This document shows, one piece after another, positions 25,618 to 34,472 of a DNA stretch of 64,000 bases. The translations under genes and the position numbers were made by a program. The stretch's first letter is position 1. Each line of letters begins with the position of its first letter. The DNA lies in assembly GCA_963750015.1 (NCBI GenBank), contig CAVVPU010000241.1:96242-160241 (forward strand), read 5' to 3'. The stretch is from CAVVNC01 sp963750015 (GTDB lineage Bacteria > Desulfobacterota > Syntrophorhabdia > Syntrophorhabdales > WCHB1-27). The notes beneath the pieces were generated by a model. The model searched no databases. It had not been told where the DNA came from and saw only the letters and a list, made by a program, of their open reading frames with translations.

Positions 25618-25750
25618 CTAGGACGTCCTTCTCGACATGTACGGAAAAGGCCGGTGTAGACTGCTTGCTCTGTGCCTTTTTCCTGGCCTTGCCGAGGTTC
25701 GACTTCTTTCTTTTCCTTTTAAGCTCGGTTATCTTCGTGTTCGATGGCAT
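25349..25750 (-). CDS. Small basic protein, 3' end doubtful
   Basis: ATG at 25750 with AAGGAGG 7 nt upstream starts a very basic protein, MPSNTKITELKRKRKKSNLG and onward, Lys/Arg-rich for about 30 residues and then SKQSTPAFSVHVEKDVLVPF. The frame stays open to 25349, giving 133 residues. From about 25600 down, however, it overlaps the DsbA-like gene in another frame and its composition (Arg/Pro/Ser) looks like non-coding translation. The real protein is probably 40-55 residues, with its stop hidden by a one-base shift near the TAG at 25618-25620. A nucleic-acid-binding role is suggested only by its charge. Confidence 0.5.
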   Translation of the reverse strand: MPSNTKITELKRKRKKSNLGKARKKAQSKQSTPAFSVHVEKDVLVPFEIGHLFKGRRSLHGPRAKKGGKSEARREARAFQGPLPRRWPAFSRAHRPPRPRRRSPRSFLWKREGSSSTLYRLLLRPLRPDGAEG

Positions 25751-25898
25751 CGCCAAACCTCCTTGTGTCTTATGGCCTTCATACGACTTAAACCGTTTTC
25801 GTGAAAAGGCGCGACCCGGGCGGAAATCACCGGGAATTTATAGATTAACATAAAAATGGTGTCCCATCAACATGGCGACATGGCTGAAGCTTAAAGCG

Positions 25899-25953
25899 CT
25901 TCCGGGAAGCCGGAAGGGGTCTACTCAGCAAAGAACGGCCCGATTTACGGGCC
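25899..25953. other. Two hairpins in the divergent intergenic region
   Basis: CTTCCGG (25899-25905), loop GAAG, CCGGAAG (25910-25916), and then GGCCCG (25937-25942), loop ATTTA, CGGGCC (25948-25953) followed by TTT. They lie in the 240-bp gap between the small basic gene and the lipoprotein gene. Their roles are not clear. The second has a weak terminator look on the plus strand. Confidence 0.4.
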
Positions 25954-25974
25954 TTTCGCGGCCACAAATTCTTT

Positions 25975-26004
25975 TTGACATTTTTCCTTCCTTGTGTGTA
26001 ACAT
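25975..26004 (+). promoter_or_regulatory. Promoter of the FlgT/CsgG-like lipoprotein gene
   Basis: Perfect TTGACA (25975-25980), 18-nt spacer, TAACAT (25999-26004). The expected transcription start, about 26010-26012, coincides with the ATG at 26012, and no Shine-Dalgarno site is visible. The mRNA may be leaderless. Confidence 0.55.
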
Positions 26005-26011
26005 ACCGACT

Positions 26012-27230
26012 ATGCGTAACCTACCGATTATTCTAGTCCTTTGTCTGCTCGCGTCGTGCTCCCTCCCTTTTGGCGGGAAGAAAACGGAACAGGCTCCCAC
26101 CAAGCCCGAAACCGGCACCAAGGTAGAAACTGCTCTGCCCAAACCCGGTGACATAAAGATAGTAGAGGGAGTGGAGTACATCTACGCGAAGAACCGCAGG
26201 TACATGATGGCGCCCTACGAGCCGGAGTATATCTGGGTCAGAAAGGATCAATACTCCCCGGGCCTCTTTGATACCCTGGTCGGCAGTGGCAGCAGCGGCG
26301 CAGACAAGAAGCAGCAGCAGGAGCTCGAACAACGGCTGGCAAAACTCGAAGAGAATATCAAGAAAGGAAATGCCACGGCTCAAAACCCTCAGATTGCCTA
26401 TGTTGGACCGGGCTCCTTACCTGGCGTTCCCTATAATCTCGACCTCTGTGCCCACGTTCAACTATCCTTCCCCAAAGATGAAGAGACGTGTCGTGGTCCT
26501 CAACCTTGACGACCAGAGCAACTACAAAGAAGAACGTCTGGGTGACTTGGCCACCAGCCGGCTCGTATCCCGGCTGCAAAGCAGCGGGGCCATCGTCTGC
26601 GTCGACCCCCATACAGTCGATATGGCCGGAGACTTGACCAAGCCGGAAGCCATGAAGACCCTGAACGAGGTCTATGGAGTGCAGGCCGTGATCAAGGGGA
26701 GCCTTTCCGACGTTTACATCAGTACGTCGAAAGTGGAGGGAAGGGCTGATACTGAGGTTTCTCAGGCCATGTCCACAATCTCCGTCGGTGTCTACGACAC
26801 CGAGACCGGTCGTATCTTGCGCCAGTTGAACGGTCGGAACCCCGTTTTTCTCACAAGAGAAACGGGGGAGATGAGTTCGGAGAAAGTAAAGGTGCGGGCA
26901 ATCGACCTCGCCATAGAACTCGTGTCGGACGACTTGCTCAAAACCGTTCTCGATCTCGACTGGCACGCGCGGATCGCGTCCGTGGAGGGCGAAAAAGTCT
27001 TCATCGACGCGGGCAGGCTATCGGGTCTTCAACAGGGTGATGTTCTTCAAGTTTATGCCCCCGGCGAACAGATCATCGACAAGACCACCAAACAATCCCT
27101 GGGAAGAACCAAGGGAGATTTCAAGGGAGAACTGGAGGTTTCGGAACTATTCGGAGTCGACGCTGCATGGGCCGTTTCCAAGAAGCCTGTTTCCTTTGCG
27201 CCTACTGACCTCGTCTATTTAAAGAAATAA
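26012..27230 (+). CDS. FlgT/CsgG-like lipoprotein, interrupted by a one-base frame break
   Basis: The first frame starts with MRNLPIILVLCLLASC (lipobox LLASC, lipid Cys16). It continues through a Lys/Pro-rich segment, VEYIYAKNRRYMMAPYEPEYIWV and a short coiled coil (KKQQQELEQRLAKLEENIKK) to QIAYVGPGSLPGVP. The second frame then carries IISTSVPTFNYPSPKMKRRVVVLNLDDQSN, a TolB/CsgG-like domain (LGDLATSRLVSRL, GVQAVIKGSLSDVY, YDTETGRIL) and a C-terminal SH3-like part (VFIDAGRLSGLQQGDVLQVY). Removing one C from CCC at 26429-26431 joins them into one lipoprotein of about 405 residues. Without this, the second part could start at ATG 26476 but lacks a ribosome site. The domain order resembles flagellar FlgT or peptidoglycan-synthesis activators. 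The function is unproven. Confidence 0.7.
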
Positions 27231-27518
27231 AAGGGGCGTTTCTTTAAGATTCTCAATTTGCATTGCGCTGTTAAATAAGAGATGGCTCTCGAAAAAGATG
27301 AAGTCTCTGTCCGGTACGGGCGCGAAGTTTGGGTAATTTTGCCTCGGCGCGTGTCGTGGTTTGGTGTAATAGATAAGCTGGGTTCGGGCCACTTCCGGCG
27401 GTCGACATAAAGGGATTGAAAAAAAAGACCTTCTATTGTATAATCTCTATATTCCTTTCCGCTGGAAGTCAAAAGTTTTCCACAAATGTTGAAAACATGT
27501 TGAAATCGATCCCCTAAA
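27231..27518. other. oriC: Putative chromosomal origin region upstream of dnaA
   Basis: This 288-bp gene-free, partly AT-rich region precedes dnaA. It has a DnaA-box match TTTTCCACA (27476-27484) and two further related 9-mers in opposite orientation, TGTTGAAAA (27487-27495) and TGTTGAAAT (27498-27506). Gene orientation flips close by: genes to the left are mostly minus and to the right mostly plus, as expected where replication forks diverge. The dnaA-dnaN gap has more boxes and is the alternative or second half of the origin. Confidence 0.6.
27416..27444 (+). promoter_or_regulatory. dnaA promoter
   Basis: TTGAAA (27416-27421), 17-nt spacer, perfect TATAAT (27439-27444). The start of transcription would be about 27451, just before the DnaA-box cluster at 27476-27506, a layout that permits autorepression by DnaA. 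Confidence 0.75.
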
Positions 27519-28841
27519 ATGGATACTGTCTGCTCCGAAATAAAGTCCCGTCTTTCTCAAGTTGTGAGCGAAGACAATTTCAGGACGTGGATTGAACCCA
27601 TACGATTTCTGAATTGTAGTGACGGTATTTGTTCGCTCGTTGTCCCGAATGCCTTTTTCCGGGACTGGGTGGTTGAGAATTTTGAGTCTCTTTTAAGAGG
27701 TCTACTCAAGGAGATTACCGGGGAAGAGACGAAGATCGAATATCTTCTTGCAAAGGAAGAGACGAAAATAGAGAAAAAGAATGTGGTATTTAAGAAACAG
27801 GAACCGCCGGTTTCCGATCTCTTCAAACCGAAGTATACCTTTGAGAACTTCGTGGTAGGTTCGAGTAATCAATTTGCAAATGCCGCTTGTCTCGCGGTTG
27901 CGAATAATCCCGGGAAGGTATATAACCCCCTGTTTATTTATGGGGGAGTGGGTCTTGGAAAAACCCACCTACTTAATGCCATAGGCAATTTTCTTATTTA
28001 TCATCACACTTTGGTCGATAGTCGGATTTGTTATATAACGGCGGAGGAATTCACGAACGAACTTATTAATTCCCTTCGCTTCGAAAAAATGGAAGACTTT
28101 AGAAACCGTTTTCGCAAAATGGACGTTTTGCTCATAGATGACATACAATTTATCGCAGGCAAGGAGCGCACGCAGGCCGAGTTTTTTCATACTTTCAACG
28201 CCCTTTATGACGGCGCCAAACAAATAGTGGTCACAAGCGACAAATTTCCGAAGGAAATTCCGAATTTTGAGGAGAGACTTCGTTCCCGGTTTGAATGGGG
28301 GTTAATTGCCGATATTCAGCCACCAGATCTGGAAACAAAAGTGGCTATTCTCAACAAGAAGGCAGAATTTGAAAATGTAACGTTACCGCAGGATGTGGCC
28401 TTCTATCTGGCATCTAACATCGATCACAATGTACGTGTACTCGAGGGATCTCTTATCCGACTCGGCGCCTTTGCCTCTCTCCATAATATACCTATCAGCA
28501 TGGATCTCGCAAAGGAGGTAATGGGTCATATTATCAAGGATAAGAAGAAAGAAATTACGATTGACATGATCATTAAGGATGTGGCTGCGCACTTCTCCAT
28601 AAAAACCTCCGACATAAGGTCGACAAAGCGCATAAAGTCAATTATGATGCCCAGGCAAATTGCTATTTATCTGTCCAGAAAAATGACCAGTAATTCCCTC
28701 GTAAGCATAGGTGAAAAATTCGGGGGAAAGGACCATGCGACAGTCATTCATTCAATTAAGAAGATCGAAGAAGAAATGAGCGTGAAAAAGGAGTTGAAAG
28801 AAATTGTGGAAAGAATAGAAACGAAGATTAAATCAACATGA
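27519..28841 (+). CDS. dnaA: Replication initiator DnaA
   Basis: AAA+ initiator of chromosome replication, 440 residues. Domain I is residues 1-80 (WIEPIRF), followed by a short linker. Walker A GGVGLGKTH lies at about 142-150, Walker B VLLIDDIQFIAGKERTQ follows, then sensor segments. The C-terminal DNA-binding domain has the signature GGKDHATVIHSIKKI. No clear Shine-Dalgarno site precedes the ATG at 27519. Codon use is AT-richer than in the flanking genes, shared with dnaN and gyrB. Confidence 0.98.
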   Translation: MDTVCSEIKSRLSQVVSEDNFRTWIEPIRFLNCSDGICSLVVPNAFFRDWVVENFESLLRGLLKEITGEETKIEYLLAKEETKIEKKNVVFKKQEPPVSDLFKPKYTFENFVVGSSNQFANAACLAVANNPGKVYNPLFIYGGVGLGKTHLLNAIGNFLIYHHTLVDSRICYITAEEFTNELINSLRFEKMEDFRNRFRKMDVLLIDDIQFIAGKERTQAEFFHTFNALYDGAKQIVVTSDKFPKEIPNFEERLRSRFEWGLIADIQPPDLETKVAILNKKAEFENVTLPQDVAFYLASNIDHNVRVLEGSLIRLGAFASLHNIPISMDLAKEVMGHIIKDKKKEITIDMIIKDVAAHFSIKTSDIRSTKRIKSIMMPRQIAIYLSRKMTSNSLVSIGEKFGGKDHATVIHSIKKIEEEMSVKKELKEIVERIETKIKST

Positions 28842-28963
28842 ACCTACACCTTTTTCACAATTTAGATAGCACACGTTTGGACTATTTTCTCCTGTTGTCG
28901 GGCTTAAAACAGGTTTTAAACAATTCAACACCCCTTATTACGACTACTATATAAGGAGTTATT
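28842..28963. promoter_or_regulatory. dnaA-dnaN intergenic region with DnaA-box-like sites
   Basis: TTTTTCACA (28851-28859) fits the relaxed DnaA-box consensus. Another related site, TGTGGAAAG (28805-28813), lies in the end of dnaA. TTAAAAC, 2 nt, GTTTTAA (28904-28919) is an inverted repeat near the likely dnaN promoter. The dnaN ribosome site AAGGAG is just before its ATG. Confidence 0.5.
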
Positions 28964-30049
28964 ATGAATATAATAATAGAAAAAGGACCTCTCCTCGCTC
29001 CTCTTCTAAAACTTGTCAATATTACCGAGCGCCGCTCTATAATGCCCATACTGTCAAACATCCTCGTTAATTTCTCAAAGACAGGAATTGACGTTTACTC
29101 AACAGATCTTGAACTGAGTGCAATCAGTCATGTGGAATATCAAGGAGAGTTGGAAAGGAGAGTCGTCGTACATGGGAGAAAGTTTGTCGAGATTTTAAAG
29201 GAGATGGACCTCGAGGCAATAAACCTGGATATTCAGGATAATGCCATGACGATTAAACAGAGGCAGACCGAGTTTGTCCTCAGTCTGCAAGACCCGGAAG
29301 AATTTCCGGAGGTGAAGGAAATCGCCGGTTTTGAAGAGTTCTATTTGCCCGGTTCGACCTTTCTCGAAATGCTCGACAAGGTTGATTTTGCCATATCTTC
29401 GGACGAAACACGGTATGTACTCACCGGTATGTACATTGTTGGAACTGAGGGGGGTATATCGGTGGTGGGGACCGACGGATTTAGAATGGCCCTCTTTCAG
29501 AGGAATGTGGAAGGAGTAAAGGGGTTTAAGGGTGTTATTATTCCCAAAAGATCTATTCTCGAAATTGGGAAAATGGTGACAGAAAACGATCCGATTAAGT
29601 TTGTTGTCGGCGAGAAGCATATTCAGTTTAGCACCCCTTCGGTGACCGTAGTGTCGAGACTTCTCGAAGGTAGTTTTCCTGATTATGAGAACGTGGTGCC
29701 GAAGAACAATGCGAACATACTTATCATTGATAAAGTGAAATTTTTGAAGGGTTTGAGGAAGGTTTCCACAATTATCAGCAAGTCTGAGCCGATAAAGGTC
29801 ACCTTTGCCGAAGATGCCATGGAAATAGAAACGGAATCGGATATAGGGAGGGCTAAAGAGGTCATCGAGGTTAATTATAAGGGCGAAAATTTGACTATGA
29901 ATTTTAATATTAAGTTCCTCATGGATGTGGGAAATCATATTGATAGTCAGAATATTATCATTAAGGCGCCCTCTGCCTACGGCGCGGTCCTTTTTGAAGG
30001 AGAGGAAGACGAACAGTATAAAAATATCGTCATGCCGATCCGGGTATAG
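28964..30049 (+). CDS. dnaN: DNA polymerase III beta sliding clamp
   Basis: Ring-shaped processivity clamp, 361 residues, three repeated clamp domains. Family segments are LLKLVNITERRSIMPILSNI, YSTDLELSA, ETRYVLTGMYIVGTEGGISV-VGTDGFRMAL and the C-terminal YKNIVMPIRV. It follows dnaA by 122 nt and has an AAGGAG ribosome site. Base composition is AT-rich. Confidence 0.97.
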   Translation: MNIIIEKGPLLAPLLKLVNITERRSIMPILSNILVNFSKTGIDVYSTDLELSAISHVEYQGELERRVVVHGRKFVEILKEMDLEAINLDIQDNAMTIKQRQTEFVLSLQDPEEFPEVKEIAGFEEFYLPGSTFLEMLDKVDFAISSDETRYVLTGMYIVGTEGGISVVGTDGFRMALFQRNVEGVKGFKGVIIPKRSILEIGKMVTENDPIKFVVGEKHIQFSTPSVTVVSRLLEGSFPDYENVVPKNNANILIIDKVKFLKGLRKVSTIISKSEPIKVTFAEDAMEIETESDIGRAKEVIEVNYKGENLTMNFNIKFLMDVGNHIDSQNIIIKAPSAYGAVLFEGEEDEQYKNIVMPIRV

Positions 30050-30054
30050 ATGGT

Positions 30055-32403
30055 ATGAGTGAATACGGCGCGGGAAGTATAAAGATACTGGATGGTTTGA
30101 ATGCAGTACGCAAAATACCATCCATGTATATCGGAAACACCGGTACAGAAGGGCTGCACCACCTTGTTTATGAGCTCGTCGATAACAGCGTGGATGAAGC
30201 CCTCGAAGGGTGGTGTGACAGAATAACCGTGACCGTTCACAGGGATAACAGTGTTTCCGTGGAAGATAATGGCCGGGGTATTCCCGTGAGTCTCCACAGC
30301 GATAATATGTCTGCTCTCGAGGTCGTACTCACGAAGTTACACGCCGGGGGAAAATTTGATAAGGGCTCCTATAAATTTTCGGCCGGGCTTCACGGAGTCG
30401 GTCTTTCGGTCGTAAATGCCCTTTCCGAATATCTTCAGGTAGAGGTATGCAGGGAAGGAAAGGTATATTTTCAGCGATATGAGCGCGGTAAAAAGGTATC
30501 GGAGCTCAAAATTATTGGTGACACCGCAAAATCGGGGACAAAGGTACATTTCAGGCCTGATTCCGGGCTTTTTGAAACCATAGAGTACAGTTATGAAGTG
30601 CTCGTGCAAAGGCTTAGGGAAATTTCCTTCCTCAACAACGGCATTTGTATAATTATTGCCGACGAAAGGAAGGCAAAGAAGCAAGAATTCAGATATACGG
30701 GCGGTATAGTGTCCTTTGTTGCCTATCTCAATCAGAATAGAACCGTACTCTTTCCCAATCCCATATTTTTCGCGGGTAGTAAACCCGGCCTCGACTCCAT
30801 CGAAGTGGCCCTTCAGTATAACGACGGGTATAATGAGAATATTTGCAGTTTCGTAAATAATGTGAGCACCCGGGAAGGTGGTTCTCACGTTGCCGGCTTT
30901 CGCAGTGCCCTCACAAGGTGCATTAATAACTTTGCCGAACAGAATAAGCTGATCAAGGAGAACCTGTCTGGAGATGATGTGAAGGAAGGCCTTGTTGCCG
31001 TCATAAGCGTGAAAATTCAAAACCCCCAATTCGAAGGGCAGACAAAATCAAAGCTTGGCAACAGCGAAGTAAAAGGGCTGGTTGAGACCGTGATGAATCA
31101 GAAACTGCCCGAATATTTCGAGATGAATGAGAACGTCGGAAGGATTATCGTCACCAAAGCAATCGAAGCGAGGAAGGCGCGGGAAGCAGCCAAGAAAGCA
31201 AAAGAGTTTATAAAAAGTAAAAGCGGCCTCGAAACAGGCGTTTTGCCCGGCAAGCTCGCCGACTGTCAGGAGAATAACCCTGAATTCAGTGAAATTTTCA
31301 TTGTAGAGGGTGATTCGGCCGGAGGCTCGGCAAAGCAGGGACGGGATAGAAGAACACAGGCCATACTTCCTCTACGGGGCAAAATACTCAATGTAGAAAA
31401 GGCACGGGAGGAAAGGGTCTTTTCAAACCTGGAAATTAAGGCCATTTATCTCGCTCTCGGCATCAATTCCCACGGGCTGGACACCCTTCGTTATAAGAAG
31501 ATTATGATAATGACTGACGCCGATGTTGACGGCTCTCATATCCGGACGCTCTTATTGACCCTTTTTTACCGGAAGATTCCAGGCATCATCGAGAACGGCT
31601 TCCTCTATATTGCCCAGCCCCCACTTTACAAGGTAACCGCCGGGGGCAAAGACCTCTACATGAAAGATGATGAAGAGCTTGAGAGGTTCGTCATGGAGAG
31701 GAGTGTAGAAAAGGTCAGGTGTTTTGTCGAAGATAGAGAGATCGACCCTCGAAGCCTGCGTGACGATATCGAAGCCGTGAGGGATATAGAAAAATATTTG
31801 GACAATATGGGACGAATCAACGTGAAGAAAGAGTTGATTTTGTCCCTTTTTGGTGCAGATATTTACAGAAGAGAGGATTTTGATAATTCCAACAGACTTT
31901 CCGACCTGAAAGATTGTCTTGAAAAAGCAGGTTACACAATAGATATTGCCATGGATTATGAGCACAACCTTTACGCACTAAACCTGCAGGATAATGAGAA
32001 AGGGCTTGAGTTCGCCGTCGATTATGGATTTTGCAGTCAGGAAGATTACCAGGGTCATTACAGAATTTATAACCGCATCAGGTCCTATTATGAAAAGAAC
32101 GTCGAGATACTGAATAAGGACCGCACCTTGACAACAATAAGTGCCGGCGACCTTCTCAGGTTTGTGAATGAACAGGGGAAACAGGGACTGACGATGCAGC
32201 GCTACAAAGGCCTCGGAGAAATGAATCCGGAACAGCTGTGGTCGACAACCATGGATCCGACGCGAAGGAGACTCGTGCGGGTGACGATTGAAGATGCCAT
32301 TCAGGCAGACCAGATGTTTACCGTGCTCATGGGCACCAATATAGAATCGAGGAAGACTTTCATCCAGGACAATGCGGTCGACGTGAGAAACCTCGATATA
32401 TGA
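30055..32403 (+). CDS. gyrB: DNA gyrase subunit B
   Basis: ATPase subunit of gyrase, 782 residues. The GHKL ATP site shows ELVDNSVDEAL, EDNGRGIPV and GLHGVGLSVVNALSE. The TOPRIM domain has EGDSAGGSAKQGRDRR, AILPLRGKILNVEKA and DADVDGSHI. The tail has QRYKGLGEMNPEQLW. It starts 5 nt after dnaN. The chain is slightly shorter than many gyrB proteins but all motifs are present. gyrA is not in the window. Confidence 0.97.
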   Translation: MSEYGAGSIKILDGLNAVRKIPSMYIGNTGTEGLHHLVYELVDNSVDEALEGWCDRITVTVHRDNSVSVEDNGRGIPVSLHSDNMSALEVVLTKLHAGGKFDKGSYKFSAGLHGVGLSVVNALSEYLQVEVCREGKVYFQRYERGKKVSELKIIGDTAKSGTKVHFRPDSGLFETIEYSYEVLVQRLREISFLNNGICIIIADERKAKKQEFRYTGGIVSFVAYLNQNRTVLFPNPIFFAGSKPGLDSIEVALQYNDGYNENICSFVNNVSTREGGSHVAGFRSALTRCINNFAEQNKLIKENLSGDDVKEGLVAVISVKIQNPQFEGQTKSKLGNSEVKGLVETVMNQKLPEYFEMNENVGRIIVTKAIEARKAREAAKKAKEFIKSKSGLETGVLPGKLADCQENNPEFSEIFIVEGDSAGGSAKQGRDRRTQAILPLRGKILNVEKAREERVFSNLEIKAIYLALGINSHGLDTLRYKKIMIMTDADVDGSHIRTLLLTLFYRKIPGIIENGFLYIAQPPLYKVTAGGKDLYMKDDEELERFVMERSVEKVRCFVEDREIDPRSLRDDIEAVRDIEKYLDNMGRINVKKELILSLFGADIYRREDFDNSNRLSDLKDCLEKAGYTIDIAMDYEHNLYALNLQDNEKGLEFAVDYGFCSQEDYQGHYRIYNRIRSYYEKNVEILNKDRTLTTISAGDLLRFVNEQGKQGLTMQRYKGLGEMNPEQLWSTTMDPTRRRLVRVTIEDAIQADQMFTVLMGTNIESRKTFIQDNAVDVRNLDI

Positions 32404-33008
32404 TCATTGTCGGTCTCACGGGAATAATTGGAAGCGGCAAAAGTACGGTTGCCGCTCTTCTGGGAAAACAAGGACTGCCTGTAATCGACTTTGACGCGCT
32501 TGCGAGAAAGAGTCTCACCTGGGAAGAGACCCGGGTCGCCATCCGGGATGCCTTCGGTCTCGACTACGTTCTTGAAGACCGTGTAGATATAGAAAGGCTA
32601 CGACAGACGGTCTTCGCCGCAGGCCGCGATCTGCGAAGAATAGAGGAGATTATTCATCCCCTGGTCGCCCGGGAGGTTGAAAGGCAACTCGTTGCTCTCG
32701 AAAAGGAGGGCGCAAGAACGGCCGTGATAGACCACCCGCTGCTCTTTGAAGTGGGTTTTCACAGGCCGGTGGACAAAATAATCGTCGTGAGTGCACGACT
32801 GGAAATCATCAGAGAGAGGCTAAAGATAAGGGGCATGAAGAGCGAAGATATAGAAAGGAGAATCTCCTTTCAAATACCCTTGGAAGAGAAGAAAAAAAAG
32901 GCAGACTACATTATCGATAACAATGGAACGGAGGATAGACTTCAGGGGCAGGTGGATTCTCTTATACAACAGATAACGAAGTGGGAGGTAACAAGGACAT
33001 GCATCTAA
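32400..33008 (+). CDS. coaE: Dephospho-CoA kinase
   Basis: Last step of CoA synthesis, 202 residues. P-loop GIIGSGKST at residues 8-16, then VIDFDALAR, the DHPLLFEVGF region and a C-terminal lid helix. It overlaps the gyrB stop by 4 nt (ATGA) and the rho start by 10 nt, so all three genes are one transcript. Confidence 0.92.
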   Translation: MIIVGLTGIIGSGKSTVAALLGKQGLPVIDFDALARKSLTWEETRVAIRDAFGLDYVLEDRVDIERLRQTVFAAGRDLRRIEEIIHPLVAREVERQLVALEKEGARTAVIDHPLLFEVGFHRPVDKIIVVSARLEIIRERLKIRGMKSEDIERRISFQIPLEEKKKKADYIIDNNGTEDRLQGQVDSLIQQITKWEVTRTCI

Positions 33009-34252
33009 ACGATCTCAAAAGAAAGAAAATCGGTGATCTTACGCATATTGCGAAGGATCTGAACGTAGAAAACGCAACAGGTTTACGCAAGCAGGAACTC
33101 ATCTTTGCGATTCTCCAGTCTCTTGTGGAGAAGAACGAGCTTATCCATGGGGAGGGCATACTCGAGATACTCCCGGAGGGTTTTGGCTTCCTCCGATCAA
33201 CGGATTCGAACTATCTCCCGGGACCTGACGATATATATGTCTCTCCCTCTCAGATAAAGAGATTCGGCCTCCGGACCGGCGACACAATCTCCGGTCAGAT
33301 AAGACCTCCCAAAGACAATGAGAAGTACTTTGCCCTGCTAAAAATAGAGAAAATAAACTTCGACGATCCGGAGATAGCGAAAGATAAGATCATCTTCGAC
33401 AATCTGACCCCCATCTACCCCTGTGACCGGATTCAACTCGAGACGTCCGCCACCAGACTTTCCACGAGGGTCATGGATCTTTTTACGCCTATCGGAAAGG
33501 GTCAGAGAGGGCTCATAGTGGCCCCTCCCCGGACGGGAAAGACCATGTTGCTCCAAAACCTTGCGAACAGCATCACGACCAACCACAAAGAGATATATCT
33601 CATCGTTCTTCTCATCGATGAGAGGCCGGAAGAAGTTACGGACATGGAGAGGTCCGTGGATGGGGAAGTAATAAGCTCCACTTTCGACGAGCCGGCAACC
33701 CGACACGTGCAGGTGGCGGAAATCGTCATAGAGAAGGCCAAAAGACTGGTAGAGCACAAGAAGGACGTGGTCATACTCCTCGATAGCATCACGCGGCTTG
33801 CACGGGCCTACAATACGGTGGTCCCCTCGAGCGGAAAGATCCTTTCCGGCGGTATCGACGCCTCTGCTATGCAGAAGCCGAAGCGCTTCTTCGGTGCGGC
33901 GCGAAAAATAGAGGAAGGCGGAAGTCTGACCATCATCGCTACCGCCCTTATAGATACGGGCAGCAGAATGGACGAGGTGATATTCGAGGAATTCAAGGGA
34001 ACCGGCAACTCCGAGATATATCTGGACAGGAAGCTGACCGAAAAGAGGATATTCCCGTCCATCGATATCAACAAGTCCGGAACGAGAAAAGAGGAGCTTC
34101 TCATCAACAACGGAGATTTGTCGCGTATCTGGCTGCTTAGGAAGGTTCTGCAGCCCATGAACACGGTCGAGGCCATGGAGTTTCTCCTGGAAAAGGTATC
34201 AGACAGGGATTCCAACGCGGAATTCCTCAATTCAATGAGCAGAGGAGGTTGA
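32999..34252 (+). CDS. rho: Transcription termination factor Rho
   Basis: Hexameric RNA-dependent helicase, about 417 residues. The N-terminal Rho_N segment (LNDLKRKKIGDLTHIAKDL) is followed by the cold-shock-like RNA-binding domain with EGFGFLRS and DDIYVSPSQIKRFGL. Walker A is GLIVAPPRTGKT, then LLIDERPEEVTDM and VVILLDSITRLARAYN. ATG 32999 is preferred over the upstream GTG at 32981 since GGAGG lies within that extension. It overlaps the end of coaE. Confidence 0.97.
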   Translation: MHLNDLKRKKIGDLTHIAKDLNVENATGLRKQELIFAILQSLVEKNELIHGEGILEILPEGFGFLRSTDSNYLPGPDDIYVSPSQIKRFGLRTGDTISGQIRPPKDNEKYFALLKIEKINFDDPEIAKDKIIFDNLTPIYPCDRIQLETSATRLSTRVMDLFTPIGKGQRGLIVAPPRTGKTMLLQNLANSITTNHKEIYLIVLLIDERPEEVTDMERSVDGEVISSTFDEPATRHVQVAEIVIEKAKRLVEHKKDVVILLDSITRLARAYNTVVPSSGKILSGGIDASAMQKPKRFFGAARKIEEGGSLTIIATALIDTGSRMDEVIFEEFKGTGNSEIYLDRKLTEKRIFPSIDINKSGTRKEELLINNGDLSRIWLLRKVLQPMNTVEAMEFLLEKVSDRDSNAEFLNSMSRGG

Positions 34253-34253
34253 C

Positions 34254-34472
34254 ATGAAAGATAAGATTCATCCCGAGGTAAAGACAGCCCAGGTGCGATG
34301 CGCCTGCGGCAATACCTTTGAGACACTTTCGACGAAGGAAAAGATCACCGTAGAAATATGCGCCAAATGCCACCCGATTTTCACGGGCCGGGAGAAGCTG
34401 CGCGATTCCGCGGGCCGGGTCGAGAAGTTCGAGAGAAAGTACGGCAAGAAGGTGACTAAGGACAAGGAATGA
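34254..34472 (+). CDS. rpmE: Ribosomal protein L31, zinc-binding type
   Basis: Large-subunit protein bL31, 72 residues. The zinc ligands are visible as CAC (Cys16, Cys18) and CAKC (Cys36, Cys39), followed by HPIFTGREKL. The position between rho and prfA is widely conserved. GAGGAGGT in the rho end serves as ribosome site. The C-terminal tail is basic. Confidence 0.96.
   Translation: MKDKIHPEVKTAQVRCACGNTFETLSTKEKITVEICAKCHPIFTGREKLRDSAGRVEKFERKYGKKVTKDKE

Noticed and set aside
29195..30121. 308-codon open frame antisense to dnaN
   Set aside because: A shadow of the clamp gene; no independent evidence.
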